DNA of 40,922 bases. Origin: Syntrophobacteraceae bacterium (lineage in GTDB: Bacteria > Desulfobacterota > Syntrophobacteria > Syntrophobacterales > Syntrophobacteraceae). A program made the position numbers and the translations under genes. This document shows positions 16,204-24,905 of the stretch, one piece after another (within the stretch, counting starts at the first letter, position 1; each line of letters opens with the position of its first letter). The DNA is taken from NCBI GenBank assembly GCA_013314815.1, contig JABUEY010000020.1, forward strand, positions 1 to 40,922, written 5' to 3'. Under the pieces are notes generated by a model, which was given only the letters and a program-made list of their open reading frames with translations, did not search any database and had not been told where the DNA came from.

Positions 16204-16389
16204 GTGATCATGCCGAATCATTTACATGGAATCATTGTAATCACGGGTGATTGCAGGGGCGGTTCGCGAACCGCCCCTGCCGGATCCGCCTTCACGGGAA
16301 GAAATGCCCCTGCGGGCGCCCCTGCGGGATACCGCCGCAGACCCATTGGGCGCTTGAATGGCGCATACAAGGAGGATCTCGATGTATGA
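16204..16389 (+). pseudogene. Remnant of a REP-associated (RAYT / Y1) transposase
   Basis: The short frame reads VIMPNHLHGIIVITGD near its start, the HUH-type hallmark of RAYT/Y1 transposases (MPNHxH, the two histidines binding the metal). It ends with RPIGRLNGAYKED, which resembles the LGRLVGAFK block of the same family. Between them lies a repeat-like insert (GGSRTAPAG, APAGAPAG) encoded by a palindrome and a direct repeat. The N-terminal strands and the catalytic tyrosine region are absent, and the frame stops after 61 residues. It is therefore a degraded fragment, not a gene. About 75 bases lie between the cbiH stop and this fragment. Confidence 0.65.
16253..16328. repeat. 28-bp perfect palindrome followed by a 12-bp-period direct repeat
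   Basis: Positions 16253-16280 form a perfect palindrome: GCAGGGGCGGTTCG followed by its exact reverse complement. After a short spacer, GCCCCTGCGGG occurs twice (16306-16316 and 16318-16328). Both lie inside the transposase remnant. Palindromes of this GC-rich kind are typical REP-like elements mobilised or associated with RAYT proteins. Confidence 0.75.
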
Positions 16390-16475
16390 ACTGCCGCCAG
16401 CACAGACATCAACGGCAATCCATTCGACTGCCCGGTTACGACTAGTCGCAGAGTGGCGCCTGTTTCATCGCCGTC

Positions 16476-16808
16476 CTAGGTTGCAGAGTGAGAAGCTTCT
16501 GCACTCCCCCCCGTTCCAGGCTTGGATTCCTGGGGAGTCGCAGGCTGCTTTTTCTCCTGTCTTTCCACGGCAAGCTGGCGGCGGACATGGAGATAAGGGC
16601 GCATCGCCACAACGACACCTACGAAAAATCCCAGTGCGGCCGTGAGAATCAGAAGCGTGTAAAGGTGATGGCTCCATTCGATCTTCTGAGTGATATACAG
16701 GTTCAGAGAAAAAGGTATGGGGTTTCGAAAGGTGGACAGATTCTGGTTGATGAACAATGCGATGAGACCCACGACTAGAGCAGTAGTGCCCAGCTTAAAC
16801 CACCTCAT
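16476..16808 (-). CDS. LapA-domain (DUF1049) small membrane protein
   Basis: The 110-residue product has two membrane segments (residues ~6-22 and ~50-70) separated by a periplasmic-type stretch that includes NQNLSTFRNPIPFSLNLYI. A basic, glutamine-rich cytoplasmic tail follows (RRQLAVERQEKKQ, then PATPQESKPGTGG). This is the LapA/YciS arrangement; in enterobacteria such proteins act with LapB in lipopolysaccharide assembly control, but no LapB is in the window. The ATG at 16808 has AGGAGAG upstream and overlaps the end of the HIT gene by 14 bases, so it is the last gene of a three-gene unit. Function is inferred from the domain only. Confidence 0.8.
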   Translation of the reverse strand: MRWFKLGTTALVVGLIALFINQNLSTFRNPIPFSLNLYITQKIEWSHHLYTLLILTAALGFFVGVVVAMRPYLHVRRQLAVERQEKKQPATPQESKPGTGGSAEASHSAT

Positions 16809-17295
16809 GAATGCTCTCCTTTTTGAAATGGGGTAACAGCTTGGTATAGGACTGCTTCAGGTGCTCGGGAATACTTCTGACGTCAGACAGAACCGTAAGA
16901 AAATTGGTGTCCCCCTGCCAGCGGGGCACCACGTGAAAATGAACGTGATCCTTCACCCCGGCGCCGGCGGATGTTCCGAGATTCAGACCCACGTTGAAAC
17001 CGTCCGGCTTCATGACCCGCTTGAGAATCTTCGTGCAGTTCCTGATCCATTTCATGACGGCAAGCATCTCATCCTCGTGCAGTTCCTCCAACGTGGCGAC
17101 ATGCCTCCAGGGAGCAACCAGCAGGTGCCCGTTGTTGTACGGATACTTGTTCATCATCACCATGGTCAGCGTGCCGCTGTACAGGATGAGCCGCTCCTCG
17201 TCCGTATGTCCGCCCCCTTCGGGGCAGAATATGCAGTAGGGTTCCCTTTTCCCCAGGATATATTCCATTCGCCATGGGGCCCACAGGTTCTGCAT
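16795..17295 (-). CDS. HIT-family nucleotide hydrolase/phosphorylase
   Basis: The 166-residue product starts with LWAPWRMEYILGK, then a zinc-type pair C21-x2-C24 (YCIFC). It carries the histidine triad HVHFHVVPRW, with H117, H119 and H121. MNKYPYNNGHLLVAPWRHV and NVGLNLGTSAGAG are typical of the HIT branch related to Ap4A phosphorylase and Ap4A-type hydrolases. The likely role is hydrolysis or phosphorolysis of dinucleoside polyphosphates or adenylated metabolites in the cytoplasm. The gene follows the YfcE-like gene by three bases and overlaps the LapA gene, indicating one transcript. Confidence 0.9.
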   Translation of the reverse strand: MQNLWAPWRMEYILGKREPYCIFCPEGGGHTDEERLILYSGTLTMVMMNKYPYNNGHLLVAPWRHVATLEELHEDEMLAVMKWIRNCTKILKRVMKPDGFNVGLNLGTSAGAGVKDHVHFHVVPRWQGDTNFLTVLSDVRSIPEHLKQSYTKLLPHFKKESIHEVV

Positions 17296-17298
17296 GAC

Positions 17299-17781
17299 CT
17301 ACTCCTCGACCGAAATGATCCTGCCCCGTATCCGGTCTTCGATTTCCAGGATTCCCAGGCTCCCGGGCAGCGCTCCCCGGCCGGCAAAAACCGAGCCCGG
17401 ATTGAACCAGAGCACTCCATCCTCGATGTGCTGCAATGCCTCATGAGTATGACCGAAAAGAACAGCGTCCACACCCGTGAACTCGGACAGCAGCCTCTGC
17501 CTGAGGGAATGGGAGGGCCCCCACCCGTGAATGATTCCTATGCGCCGGCCTTCGATGCGCAGAATCTTTTTCGATGGCAGCCGTTCGCGTATGAGATGAT
17601 CGTCCATGTTCCCCGCCACGGCCTCGAGGTGATACTGCTCGAGATAATCCAGGACCGGACTTCTCTCCATGTCTCCGAGATGGATCACCATGTCCGCATT
17701 TTCACAATGCCGGGCACAAAGGTACCTCAACGGATCGGTGACCCGGCTCAGGTGGGTATCGGACATTACAACGACGCGCAT
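17299..17781 (-). CDS. YfcE/MJ0936-type metallophosphoesterase
   Basis: The product (160 residues from the ATG at 17781) has the five metal-binding motifs of the calcineurin-like family: MSDTH (D8, H10), HLGDME, AVAGNMDDH, IIHGWG and FGHTHEA, ending with NPGSVFAGRG. Family members hydrolyse phosphodiesters in vitro; the natural substrate is unknown. The ATG at 17781 has GGAGG only two bases upstream. A GTG at 17790 is in frame but has no site, so the start is uncertain by three codons. It is the first gene of a unit with the HIT and LapA genes, and a good promoter lies about 60 bases upstream. Confidence 0.88.
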   Translation of the reverse strand: MRVVVMSDTHLSRVTDPLRYLCARHCENADMVIHLGDMERSPVLDYLEQYHLEAVAGNMDDHLIRERLPSKKILRIEGRRIGIIHGWGPSHSLRQRLLSEFTGVDAVLFGHTHEALQHIEDGVLWFNPGSVFAGRGALPGSLGILEIEDRIRGRIISVEE

Positions 17782-17841
17782 GGCCTCCACGAAAGTCGGG
17801 GATGCTTAATCCATTAATTTTCATCCGTTATCAGAAATATT

Positions 17842-17869
17842 ACTATAGCAACCGACTGAGAAAACACAA
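17842..17869 (-). promoter_or_regulatory. Promoter of the YfcE-HIT-LapA unit
   Basis: On the minus strand TTGTGT (17864-17869) and TATAGT (17842-17847) are separated by 16 bases, about 60 bases upstream of the phosphoesterase start. The AT-rich setting contrasts with the surrounding GC-rich DNA. Confidence 0.5.
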
Positions 17870-17902
17870 GATCTTTTTGCAGCGCGGGCCTGGAGGAACA
17901 GT

Positions 17903-18637
17903 TCAGAGTCGCACGAGTTCGAGATTGCCCCATATTCCCATCCTGTCTCGAACCAGGATCAGGACGCCTTCGACACAGGGTATGTCGGGCGCCCTTTCCA
18001 GGGCTGCCGCAATGTCCCCGGGGCTTTTCACAAGGTTTCCGAGTGCGGTTGCGGCGGCGTCGGCCGACGCGGCATCCCGGGAAAGGACGGTCACCGCGTC
18101 CGCTTTCCCGAAGCTCAGCGAGTGTCCCAGGGTTCCGGACGACGTGCAGACGCCGATGGGAAATCGATCCGCGGTGAGCCTCAGCCCGATTTTCCCGCTG
18201 AAAGGGGACTCTTTGCCGGCATAGACCCCTATCACCGTATCCTCGTCGAGATCGAGAAAGCAGTCCCCGCCATTTTCTACGATAATGGACGGAGAGGCGG
18301 GTTCGAGGTAAACCGCGACCGCCTCGGCCATTGCCCCCGCCACCCCGGCCATGGGGCCGACTCCAGCCGCCAGGCCGGCCTGCAGCATACGGCGTACCAG
18401 CTCGGGTGCCAGCGGATCGTCGGGAAGAGGCTCCAGGGATTCGAGGAAGGAAGGAAACCTGGAAATGTAAGTTTCCAACTGATGCCGGAAGTTCACGACG
18501 GCCGAATGTGCTTCCCTGCGCAGGTCGGCATGAGCCCGGATCCACAGGTCCGTCTCCCTGTGCCGAACCTGAAAGGAGAACCAGTTCCTCCTGTCTCGAT
18601 GCTGAAACCTGTAAAATCGGAGGGTCTTCTCCCGCAT
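17903..18637 (-). CDS. UPF0280 family protein (ApbE-like superfamily)
   Basis: The 244-residue product belongs to UPF0280. It has YRDRR-like start residues (QHRDRRNWFSFQVRHRETDLWI), the glycine/alanine-rich GVGPMAGVAGAMAEAVAVYL block, ENGGDCFLDL and ADRFPIGVCTSSGTLGHS, all family hallmarks. The family is placed in the ApbE-like superfamily (flavin transfer), but its own function is unknown. No signal peptide is seen, so it is probably cytoplasmic. The start at 18637 has no strong ribosome site, and the chosen ATG is the first one giving a family-like N-terminus. It lies 103 bases after guaA on the same strand and could be transcribed with it. Confidence 0.85.
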   Translation of the reverse strand: MREKTLRFYRFQHRDRRNWFSFQVRHRETDLWIRAHADLRREAHSAVVNFRHQLETYISRFPSFLESLEPLPDDPLAPELVRRMLQAGLAAGVGPMAGVAGAMAEAVAVYLEPASPSIIVENGGDCFLDLDEDTVIGVYAGKESPFSGKIGLRLTADRFPIGVCTSSGTLGHSLSFGKADAVTVLSRDAASADAAATALGNLVKSPGDIAAALERAPDIPCVEGVLILVRDRMGIWGNLELVRL

Positions 18638-18740
18638 TGGCTGAATGTACCCACCCCCGCTGCAGGGGGCCTTCCGAAAAAAAGTTGTCGCGTTTCGTTG
18701 TCGCCGGCGTGTATGAACCCTTCACGGAAACTGGACAGGA

Positions 18741-20294
18741 TCATTCCCACTCGATGGTGCTCGGCGGCTTGGAAGATATATCGTACACCACCCGGTTGAC
18801 GCCCTTTACCTCGTTGATGATTCGATTCGATATGCGCTGAAGGACTTCGTAGGGAAGCCTGGCCCAATCAGCCGTCATGGCATCCACACTCTCGACGGCC
18901 CGCAGAGCCACCACCTGCTCGTAGGTGCGTTCATCCCCCATGACTCCCACGGACCGCACGGGCAGAAGAACCGCAAATGCCTGCCACACATGCTCGTACC
19001 ACCCCGACGCCTCGATCTCCTCGAGTATGATGCTGTCGGCTTCTCTGAGGATCTCCAGGTTTTCGGCGGTCACATCCCCTATAAGCCTGATGGCCAGCCC
19101 GGGCCCGGGAAACGGATGGCGCATGATGATGCGCTCGGGCAGTCCCAGTTCTCTGCCCACGAGCCGCACCTCGTCCTTGAACAGTTCTCGCAGAGGTTCG
19201 ATCAGGCGCAGTTTCATCCTCTCGGGAAGGCCGCCCACGTTATGATGAGTCTTGATGGTGGCCGATGGCCCTTTAAAGGAGACGCTTTCGATCACGTCGG
19301 GATAGAGAGTCCCCTGGGCGAGGTACCTGGCGTCGGCGAGTCGAGCGGCCTCCTGCTCGAACAGCTCGACGAACAGGTTCCCAATGATCTTGCGCTTGCT
19401 CTCGGGGTCTTTCACTCCACGAAGGCGTTCGAGAAAAATATTGGAGGCATCCACGTAGATCAGGTCGATTTCAAAATGATCCGAGAAGATCCTGCGCACA
19501 CTCTCCGCCTCTCCCTTGCGCAGCAGGCCGTTGTTGACAAAGATGCAGTGCAGCTGAGGGCCGATGGCCTTGTGCAGGAGCACGGCGACGACGGACGAGT
19601 CGACTCCTCCGCTGAGTGCGCAGATGACATGATCGCTCCCCACACGCTCGCGCACGTTTTCGATGGTGGATTCCACAAAGGACTTCATGGTCCAGGTGGG
19701 CCGGCAGCGGCAGATGCGGAAGAGGAAATTTTCGAGGATGTCCTTTCCACAGGGTGTATGGGCCACCTCGGGATGGAACTGCACGCCGTAAAGATGGGCT
19801 TTGGGGTTTCCCATGGCCGCGACAGGAGAGTTGCCGCTGCGGGAGAGGACGGAAAAACCGGGAGGCAGCTCCAGGATGCGGTCGCCGTGGCTCATCCACA
19901 CACGCACTCCCTCCCGTTCCACATCCCGGAAAAGCTCGACGGGATTGTCGATATCCATGACTGCGGGACCGTATTCACGCCGGTCCGCCTTTTCTACTGT
20001 CCCGCCCAGTTGTTGAGCCATGAGCTGCATCCCATAACAGATGCCCAGGACGGGAACGCCCATGGTGAGCAGGGCGGGATCGGAGAAAGGCGCCCCTTCG
20101 TCATGGACACTCGATGGACCTCCCGATAGGACGATCCCCCTGGGTTCGAAGGCCCTGATGACTTCAAGGGCCAGGTTGTATGGGTGAATCTCGCAATACA
20201 CATGGCTTTCCCTGATTCGGCGGGCAATGAGCTGAGTATACTGCGATCCGAAATCCAGGATGAGGATGCGTTCTTCATGGAGGTGATCAAACAT
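18741..20294 (-). CDS. guaA: GMP synthase (glutamine-hydrolysing)
   Basis: GuaA converts XMP, glutamine and ATP to GMP. The 517-residue product has a class I glutamine amidotransferase domain with the triad C86 (VLGICYGMQ), H174 and E176 (QFHPEV). The ATP pyrophosphatase domain follows with the P-loop [10 protein letters not shown] (about 226-235). The C-terminal dimerisation domain holds [24 protein letters not shown] and the final KPPSTIEWE. The length is typical. The ATG at 20294 follows AAAGGAAAGAATCTGCC; a longer in-frame extension would run into guaB. It is 34 bases downstream of guaB, in one operon for the GMP branch. Confidence 0.97.
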   Translation of the reverse strand: MFDHLHEERILILDFGSQYTQLIARRIRESHVYCEIHPYNLALEVIRAFEPRGIVLSGGPSSVHDEGAPFSDPALLTMGVPVLGICYGMQLMAQQLGGTVEKADRREYGPAVMDIDNPVELFRDVEREGVRVWMSHGDRILELPPGFSVLSRSGNSPVAAMGNPKAHLYGVQFHPEVAHTPCGKDILENFLFRICRCRPTWTMKSFVESTIENVRERVGSDHVICALSGGVDSSVVAVLLHKAIGPQLHCIFVNNGLLRKGEAESVRRIFSDHFEIDLIYVDASNIFLERLRGVKDPESKRKIIGNLFVELFEQEAARLADARYLAQGTLYPDVIESVSFKGPSATIKTHHNVGGLPERMKLRLIEPLRELFKDEVRLVGRELGLPERIIMRHPFPGPGLAIRLIGDVTAENLEILREADSIILEEIEASGWYEHVWQAFAVLLPVRSVGVMGDERTYEQVVALRAVESVDAMTADWARLPYEVLQRISNRIINEVKGVNRVVYDISSKPPSTIEWE

Positions 20295-20328
20295 GGCAGA
20301 TTCTTTCCTTTGGCCGTGCGGGTGCCCG

Positions 20329-21807
20329 TTACTTGAGATCCACCTGGTAATTGGGCGCTTCCTTCGTGATGATGACGTCGTGCACGTGACTTTCGCGAAG
20401 ACCTGCACTGGTGATGCGCACCATGCGCGCCTTGGACCGAAGCTCGTCGAGGGTCTTGCACCCCAGGTAGCCCATTCCGGCTCGAAGTCCGCCGATGAGC
20501 TGGTGAACGATGTCAGCGATGGGTCCCCTGTACGGGACCTTGCCCTCGATGCCTTCCGGGACCAGTTTCTTGGGTTCGAACACTTCGTCCTGGAAGTATC
20601 TGTCCTTGCTGCCTTCCTTCATGGCTCCCAGGGAGCCCATTCCACGATAAACCTTGTAGCTTCTGCCCTGGTAGAGAATGGTTTCACCGGGGCTTTCCTC
20701 CGTTCCGGCAAACAGGCCTCCGATCATCACGCAGTCGGCACCGGACGCAATGGCCTTGACCACGTCTCCGCTGTACTTGATTCCTCCATCGGCGATGACG
20801 GGGACTCCGAGCCTGCTGCAGATCCTGTAGCAATCCATGATGGCGGTGACCTGCGGCACGCCGACTCCGGCCACAATACGGGTGGTGCAGATGGACCCGG
20901 GGCCGACTCCCACCTTCACCGCGTCGGCACCGGCGTCGATAAGCCTTTGTGCGCCTGCCGCCGTCGCAACGTTTCCCGCAATGACCTGCAGATCGGGGAA
21001 CCGGGTCTTGATCTGCCTGACCGCCTCGATGATGTTCCTGGAATGGCCGTGAGCGCTGTCCACGGCGATGACGTCCACTCCCGCCGCCTTGAGTGCCGCC
21101 GCCCTGTCGGGAGTGTCCCTGCCGACGCCGACGGCGGCTCCCACGCGAAGTCTGCCGAGATGGTCCTTGCAGGAGTTGGGATATTTCTTGATCTTCATGA
21201 TGTCCTTGATGGTGATCAGCCCCTTGAGACGCCCCTGGTCGTCGACCACGAGCAGTTTCTCGATCCTTCTTTTTTGAAGCAGCTTCTTCGATTCTTCCAG
21301 CGAGATGCCCACACGGGCCGTCACCAGGTCGTCCTTGGTCATGACCTCGGAGACTTTGATGTTTTCGTCGGTTTCGAAACGCAGATCGCGGTTGGTGATA
21401 ATGCCGACGAGCCGGTCTCCCTTGACCACCGGTACGCCCGAGATGCGGTATCTGGCCATCAGGGCGAGCACATCGCCGATCTTCTGATCGGGTTCCACCG
21501 TGACCGGATCGACAATCATGCCACTTTCCGATTTCTTGACCTTGTTGACTTCCTGGGCCTGGCGCTCGATCGACATATTCCGGTGGATAATGCCTATCCC
21601 TCCCTCGCGGGCAATGCTGATCGCCGTCTCCGCCTCGGTGACCGTGTCCATCGCCGCGCTGGTAAGCGGGATTCTCATGGGTATATCCCTGGTGAGTCGC
21701 GTCGTGACGTCGGTTTCGTGGGGCAGAATGTCCGAGAAGTCCGGAAGCAGACTGATATCGTCAAAAGTCAGTGCCTCGGGTATAGCGTGATGCTGGATAT
21801 TGTCCAT
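20329..21807 (-). CDS. guaB: Inosine-5'-monophosphate dehydrogenase
   Basis: GuaB oxidises IMP to XMP with NAD+, the committed step to GMP. The 492-residue product has the barrel start [11 protein letters not shown] and a CBS-domain pair inserted at about residues 97-205. The active-site loop [11 protein letters not shown] holds catalytic C307. The substrate-binding block [19 protein letters not shown] and the flap region [10 protein letters not shown] are also present, with the Arg/Tyr region VPYRGPI. The length is normal. The ATG at 21807 has GGAG seven bases upstream. It is followed by guaA, and 57 bases upstream lies the end of a Ppx/GppA gene on the same strand. Confidence 0.97.
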   Translation of the reverse strand: MDNIQHHAIPEALTFDDISLLPDFSDILPHETDVTTRLTRDIPMRIPLTSAAMDTVTEAETAISIAREGGIGIIHRNMSIERQAQEVNKVKKSESGMIVDPVTVEPDQKIGDVLALMARYRISGVPVVKGDRLVGIITNRDLRFETDENIKVSEVMTKDDLVTARVGISLEESKKLLQKRRIEKLLVVDDQGRLKGLITIKDIMKIKKYPNSCKDHLGRLRVGAAVGVGRDTPDRAAALKAAGVDVIAVDSAHGHSRNIIEAVRQIKTRFPDLQVIAGNVATAAGAQRLIDAGADAVKVGVGPGSICTTRIVAGVGVPQVTAIMDCYRICSRLGVPVIADGGIKYSGDVVKAIASGADCVMIGGLFAGTEESPGETILYQGRSYKVYRGMGSLGAMKEGSKDRYFQDEVFEPKKLVPEGIEGKVPYRGPIADIVHQLIGGLRAGMGYLGCKTLDELRSKARMVRITSAGLRESHVHDVIITKEAPNYQVDLK

Positions 21808-21864
21808 CGAGTTTCTCCATTCTTGATTCTAATCATGGAAACTGCACATTGTGGGGCTTTACTC

Positions 21865-22896
21865 CTATTGGAACCGCCATGTCAAGGGGGTCAGCAGCCG
21901 GCGGGGCCGACCGAGACTTTTTTCAATAAGGTCGATGAGAAGGCCTTCCAGCAGTCCTGCGTCCGAAACGGTCAGGCGGTCTGTGCCCAGGCCCCTCAGT
22001 ATCTCCCGCACGATGAGGGCTCCTCCCAGGATGATGTCCTCGCGGCCCGCTTCAAGTCCGGGCAGGCTGCGGCGGGCTGCAACGGGAAGAGCCGCCAGGG
22101 CATGGATGGTTTCCGAGAGCCAGGGTTCGTGCAGGACCAGGCCGTTGACCCGGTTCGGCTCATATTCGCTCATCCTGAGAAAAAGGGCGGCAAGTGTGGT
22201 CACCGTCCCCGCCGTTCCCACGACAAGCAGGGGGCGATCCGCGTGTGTACTCTCTTTCCTGATCGACTTCAAGGCGGCAAATGTCGACTCGAGGGATTTC
22301 CGAACATCATCTTCCGCGCTTTTCAGGCTGAGTGCCGGAGGCGGCTCGAGATCGAAGTAAGACTGGGTGAGAGTCGCGGCTCCGACAAAGACGCTGGTTA
22401 CAAAGAGAGGTTCCGGACGTTCCGTGTCGACCAGGATGAACTCGGTGCTGCTGCCTCCCAGGTCGAAAGAAAGGAGAATCCTCTCGGGCGGGGGCTTGAG
22501 AACGCTGAGAATCCCTCTTGCCGAATGCAGGGCTTCTTCCTGTTCGGACAGGACGGAGATATCCAAGCCGGTTTCTTTTTTTGCGGAATCGAGAAACACG
22601 TCCCTGTTGCGGGCCTTCCTGACCACGCCCGTCGCTCCACACGAAACCCTGTTCACCCCGAGGTGCTCGACAAGAGAGGCATATTCCTTCAGTACCTCGA
22701 TGCCGGCCCGAATGCTTTCCTGCCGAAGCGTGTCGTCCTGTTGAAAATCCCGGGCCAGCCGCGTGATTCTGCGCTCGATCCGCAGGGGACGCATGTCGTG
22801 GTCGTTCTCGAGTCGTGCTGCAAGAAGCCGGATGGTGTGAGAGCCCACATCGATGGCCGCAAAGCCCGGGTCTGACCGGACGGAACTCAATTCCAT
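21865..22896 (-). CDS. Ppx/GppA family phosphatase
   Basis: The product (343 residues from 22896) is of the exopolyphosphatase/pppGpp phosphatase family, with the ASKHA-fold motifs FAAIDVGSHTIRLL (phosphate 1), LSFDLGGSSTEFIL (phosphate 2) and VVGTAGTVTTLAAL. It is the short form, lacking the C-terminal HD-like domain of E. coli Ppx. It could hydrolyse polyphosphate or (p)ppGpp. Start choice is unsure: the ATG at 22896 has AAGGAG only one base away, whereas a TTG at 22890 has the same site at seven bases, the better spacing. An ATG at 22974 has no site. It lies upstream of guaB on the same strand, which could link nucleotide alarmone turnover to GMP synthesis; this is inference. Confidence 0.88.
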   Translation of the reverse strand: MELSSVRSDPGFAAIDVGSHTIRLLAARLENDHDMRPLRIERRITRLARDFQQDDTLRQESIRAGIEVLKEYASLVEHLGVNRVSCGATGVVRKARNRDVFLDSAKKETGLDISVLSEQEEALHSARGILSVLKPPPERILLSFDLGGSSTEFILVDTERPEPLFVTSVFVGAATLTQSYFDLEPPPALSLKSAEDDVRKSLESTFAALKSIRKESTHADRPLLVVGTAGTVTTLAALFLRMSEYEPNRVNGLVLHEPWLSETIHALAALPVAARRSLPGLEAGREDIILGGALIVREILRGLGTDRLTVSDAGLLEGLLIDLIEKSLGRPRRLLTPLTWRFQ

Positions 22897-23112
22897 GCTC
22901 CTTTTCTTATCTTGACTTTCTCTCTTCCGTGCCCTTATGCTCACTAAGGGGACCAATTCGTGTGCATTCGGCACCGGAGGCTGTCATCCTTGCCGTACTC
23001 ACACCCCCCGACTTGAAATCTACAGATTACCTTTCCAAGGCATCACAGGCAAGGGGCGCATCGCGCGCCGGGGGGAACCTGCTCCTCAACCCTGAACCAG
23101 AAAGGATTGCTC

Positions 23113-23727
23113 ATGATTCTGGAAGTCAATCCCACGCATCCTGAACCGCGAAAGATCAAGAAGATCGTTGAAGTCCTGGCAAACGGAGGGATCATAGCCT
23201 ATCCGACGGACACCTACTATGGGATTGGTTGCGATCTTTTCAACAAGAGTGCCATCGAGAAGGTATACAAGCTCAAACGTCGTTCCCAGCATCAGCCCTT
23301 CAGTTTCATATGCAGTGATCTCAAGAACATCGCCGAATATGCCCAGGTGACGAACTATGCGTACAAGACCATGAAAAGGCTTCTTCCCGGCCCTTACACG
23401 TTTGTCCTGGAAGGTTCGCGCCTGGTTCCGAAAATCATGCTGACGAAGCGCCAGACCGTTGGAATTCGGGTCCCCGATCATCCCATCTGCCTGGCTATCG
23501 TGGAGGAACTCGGCCATCCGGTGATCAGTACGAGCGCCTCGGATCCCGAAACCGGCGAAGTCCTGGGAACGCCACAGGAGATCAGGGAAAAACTCGGCCA
23601 CGCCATCGACCTCATCATCGATGGAGGAGCGGTGCCCGGCAAACCCTCCAGCGTGATCTCCCTCATCGACGACACCCCCGAAGTGCTCAGGGAAGGCACC
23701 GGGGACGTCAGTTCCTTCAAGGCTTGA
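23113..23727 (+). CDS. YciO/YrdC (Sua5) family protein
   Basis: The 204-residue product has the YrdC-fold motifs IIAYPTDTYYGIGCDL, VYKLKRRSQHQPFSFICSDL, LLPGPYTFVLEG, TVGIRVPDHPICLAI and VISTSASDPETGE. The KRR and SFICSDL segments are closer to the YciO branch than to TsaC. The TsaC branch makes threonylcarbamoyl-AMP for tRNA t6A modification; the role of YciO is less clear, so either is possible. The ATG at 23113 follows AAAGGA at six bases. It is a single plus-strand gene divergent from the Ppx/GppA gene and convergent with sppA. GACCGA/TCGGTC just after the stop could form a small hairpin without a T-run. Confidence 0.88.
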   Translation: MILEVNPTHPEPRKIKKIVEVLANGGIIAYPTDTYYGIGCDLFNKSAIEKVYKLKRRSQHQPFSFICSDLKNIAEYAQVTNYAYKTMKRLLPGPYTFVLEGSRLVPKIMLTKRQTVGIRVPDHPICLAIVEELGHPVISTSASDPETGEVLGTPQEIREKLGHAIDLIIDGGAVPGKPSSVISLIDDTPEVLREGTGDVSSFKA

Positions 23728-23914
23728 ACAGGACCGATGAATCGGTCTGCGACACCGCGAACTCCGGCGGCACCATGGCCGGCCGGCCTCCCCGGTATTT
23801 CACGGGTTCACGTGAAGGCCCGGTCATGCCGGCCGGAGGCCGATGCGGTGGATGCAGGCCGGCAGTTCACTCCTTCAAATCACGCCGCCGGACCGGGTAA
23901 GATCACCGAATGGA

Positions 23915-24787
23915 TCAAGGGTAAATGGGCAGCTGATACCTCAGGAACCCGGCCGGTCCTCCCAGCAGCACATCGACGCGTTCACTCAATTCGGTTCCCA
24001 GAAGGAGTTCCAGCAGCGAGCGTCTCTTCCGGGTCGGGTAGATGAGCTCCGGCTCTCCCGTGATTCCGGCAAGGTTCGCCGCAATGCGGACGGCGTCTTC
24101 GAAGTTTCCCAGTTCGTCCACCAGGCCGAGGCGGTGAGCTGCCTGCCCCATGAGAATGCGCCCGTCGGCCCATTCCCGGATCTTTTCCTCGGGCAGATTT
24201 CTCCCCTCCGCCACGTCCCGAATGAACTGGTTGTGTGTCTCCTCCACTGTGCTCTGAAGGAGCTGCCTTTCCTCATCGGTCATCTCCCGAGTGGGATTGC
24301 CGATGTCTTTGAATTCCCCGCTCTTGATGGTGGTCATGCCGTAGCCGATCTTGTCAAACAGCCCCTGCAGCCGAGGGAAATAGACGATGACTCCGATGCT
24401 TCCCGTTATGGTACCCGGGTTTGCGACAATCCGGTTCGCCGGAGAGGAAACATAGTATCCTCCCGAGGCGGCGATTCCCCCGAGTGAGGCCACTATGGGC
24501 TTGGCATCCCTGGTCCGCCTGACCTCCCGGTAGATCTCCTGGGACGCACCGACCCCTCCCCCCGGTGATTCGACTCTGAGCACGATGGCCTTCACGGATT
24601 CATCCTGTCTTAATTCCTTGAGAGACTTCACGGTGTCCTGTGATTTTGCAATGGTGCCCCTTACCTCCACGACCGCAATCCTGTCAGAGGAGGAAAGGAG
24701 CTCGAAATCGGACACGAGAACCCACACGATCAGTCCGAATACGATGATCAGTGCGATGAGAATGAACCAAAGGTTGCGTCGTTTCAT
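23915..24787 (-). CDS. sppA: Signal peptide peptidase SppA (short, single-domain form)
   Basis: The 290-residue product has one N-terminal membrane anchor (residues ~5-26) and one peptidase domain of the S49 family. The catalytic Ser108 lies in IAASGGYYVSSP and the general base Lys160 in IKSGEFKDIG. Their 52-residue separation equals that of the Bacillus short SppA Ser/Lys pair. VESPGGGVGASQEIY and GTITGSIGVI are also diagnostic. It degrades cleaved signal peptides at the membrane. The ATG at 24787 has GAGAGAA upstream. It lies 118 bases after rpsA with a strong terminator in between, so most transcription probably starts afresh. Confidence 0.94.
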   Translation of the reverse strand: MKRRNLWFILIALIIVFGLIVWVLVSDFELLSSSDRIAVVEVRGTIAKSQDTVKSLKELRQDESVKAIVLRVESPGGGVGASQEIYREVRRTRDAKPIVASLGGIAASGGYYVSSPANRIVANPGTITGSIGVIVYFPRLQGLFDKIGYGMTTIKSGEFKDIGNPTREMTDEERQLLQSTVEETHNQFIRDVAEGRNLPEEKIREWADGRILMGQAAHRLGLVDELGNFEDAVRIAANLAGITGEPELIYPTRKRRSLLELLLGTELSERVDVLLGGPAGFLRYQLPIYP

Positions 24788-24819
24788 TCGACATTCTCTC
24801 TATGAAATTAGCGTCGACA

Positions 24820-24869
24820 CCCGGAAAACAAACACCCGGTTTCAGGCGCGAAGACCATAAACCGGGTGT
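24820..24869 (-). terminator. Intrinsic terminator after rpsA
   Basis: An 11-bp perfect stem (ACACCCGGTTT at 24832-24842 with AAACCGGGTGT at 24859-24869, 16-base loop) is followed on the minus strand by TTGTTTTCC. It lies just downstream of the rpsA stop and upstream of sppA. Confidence 0.75.
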
Positions 24870-24905
24870 GAAGAGCAGACGGCGCGGATTCGGAGGCAGG
24901 CAGCT

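Noticed and set aside
16358-16645. Plus-strand open frame opposite the LapA gene
   Set aside because: No domain, and it overlaps a supported gene on the other strand.
20293-22875. Very long open frame on the plus strand (860 codons) opposite guaA, guaB and the Ppx/GppA gene
   Set aside because: It is antisense to three clearly conserved genes, shows no recognisable domain, and is explained by GC-rich codon usage leaving few stops in that frame.
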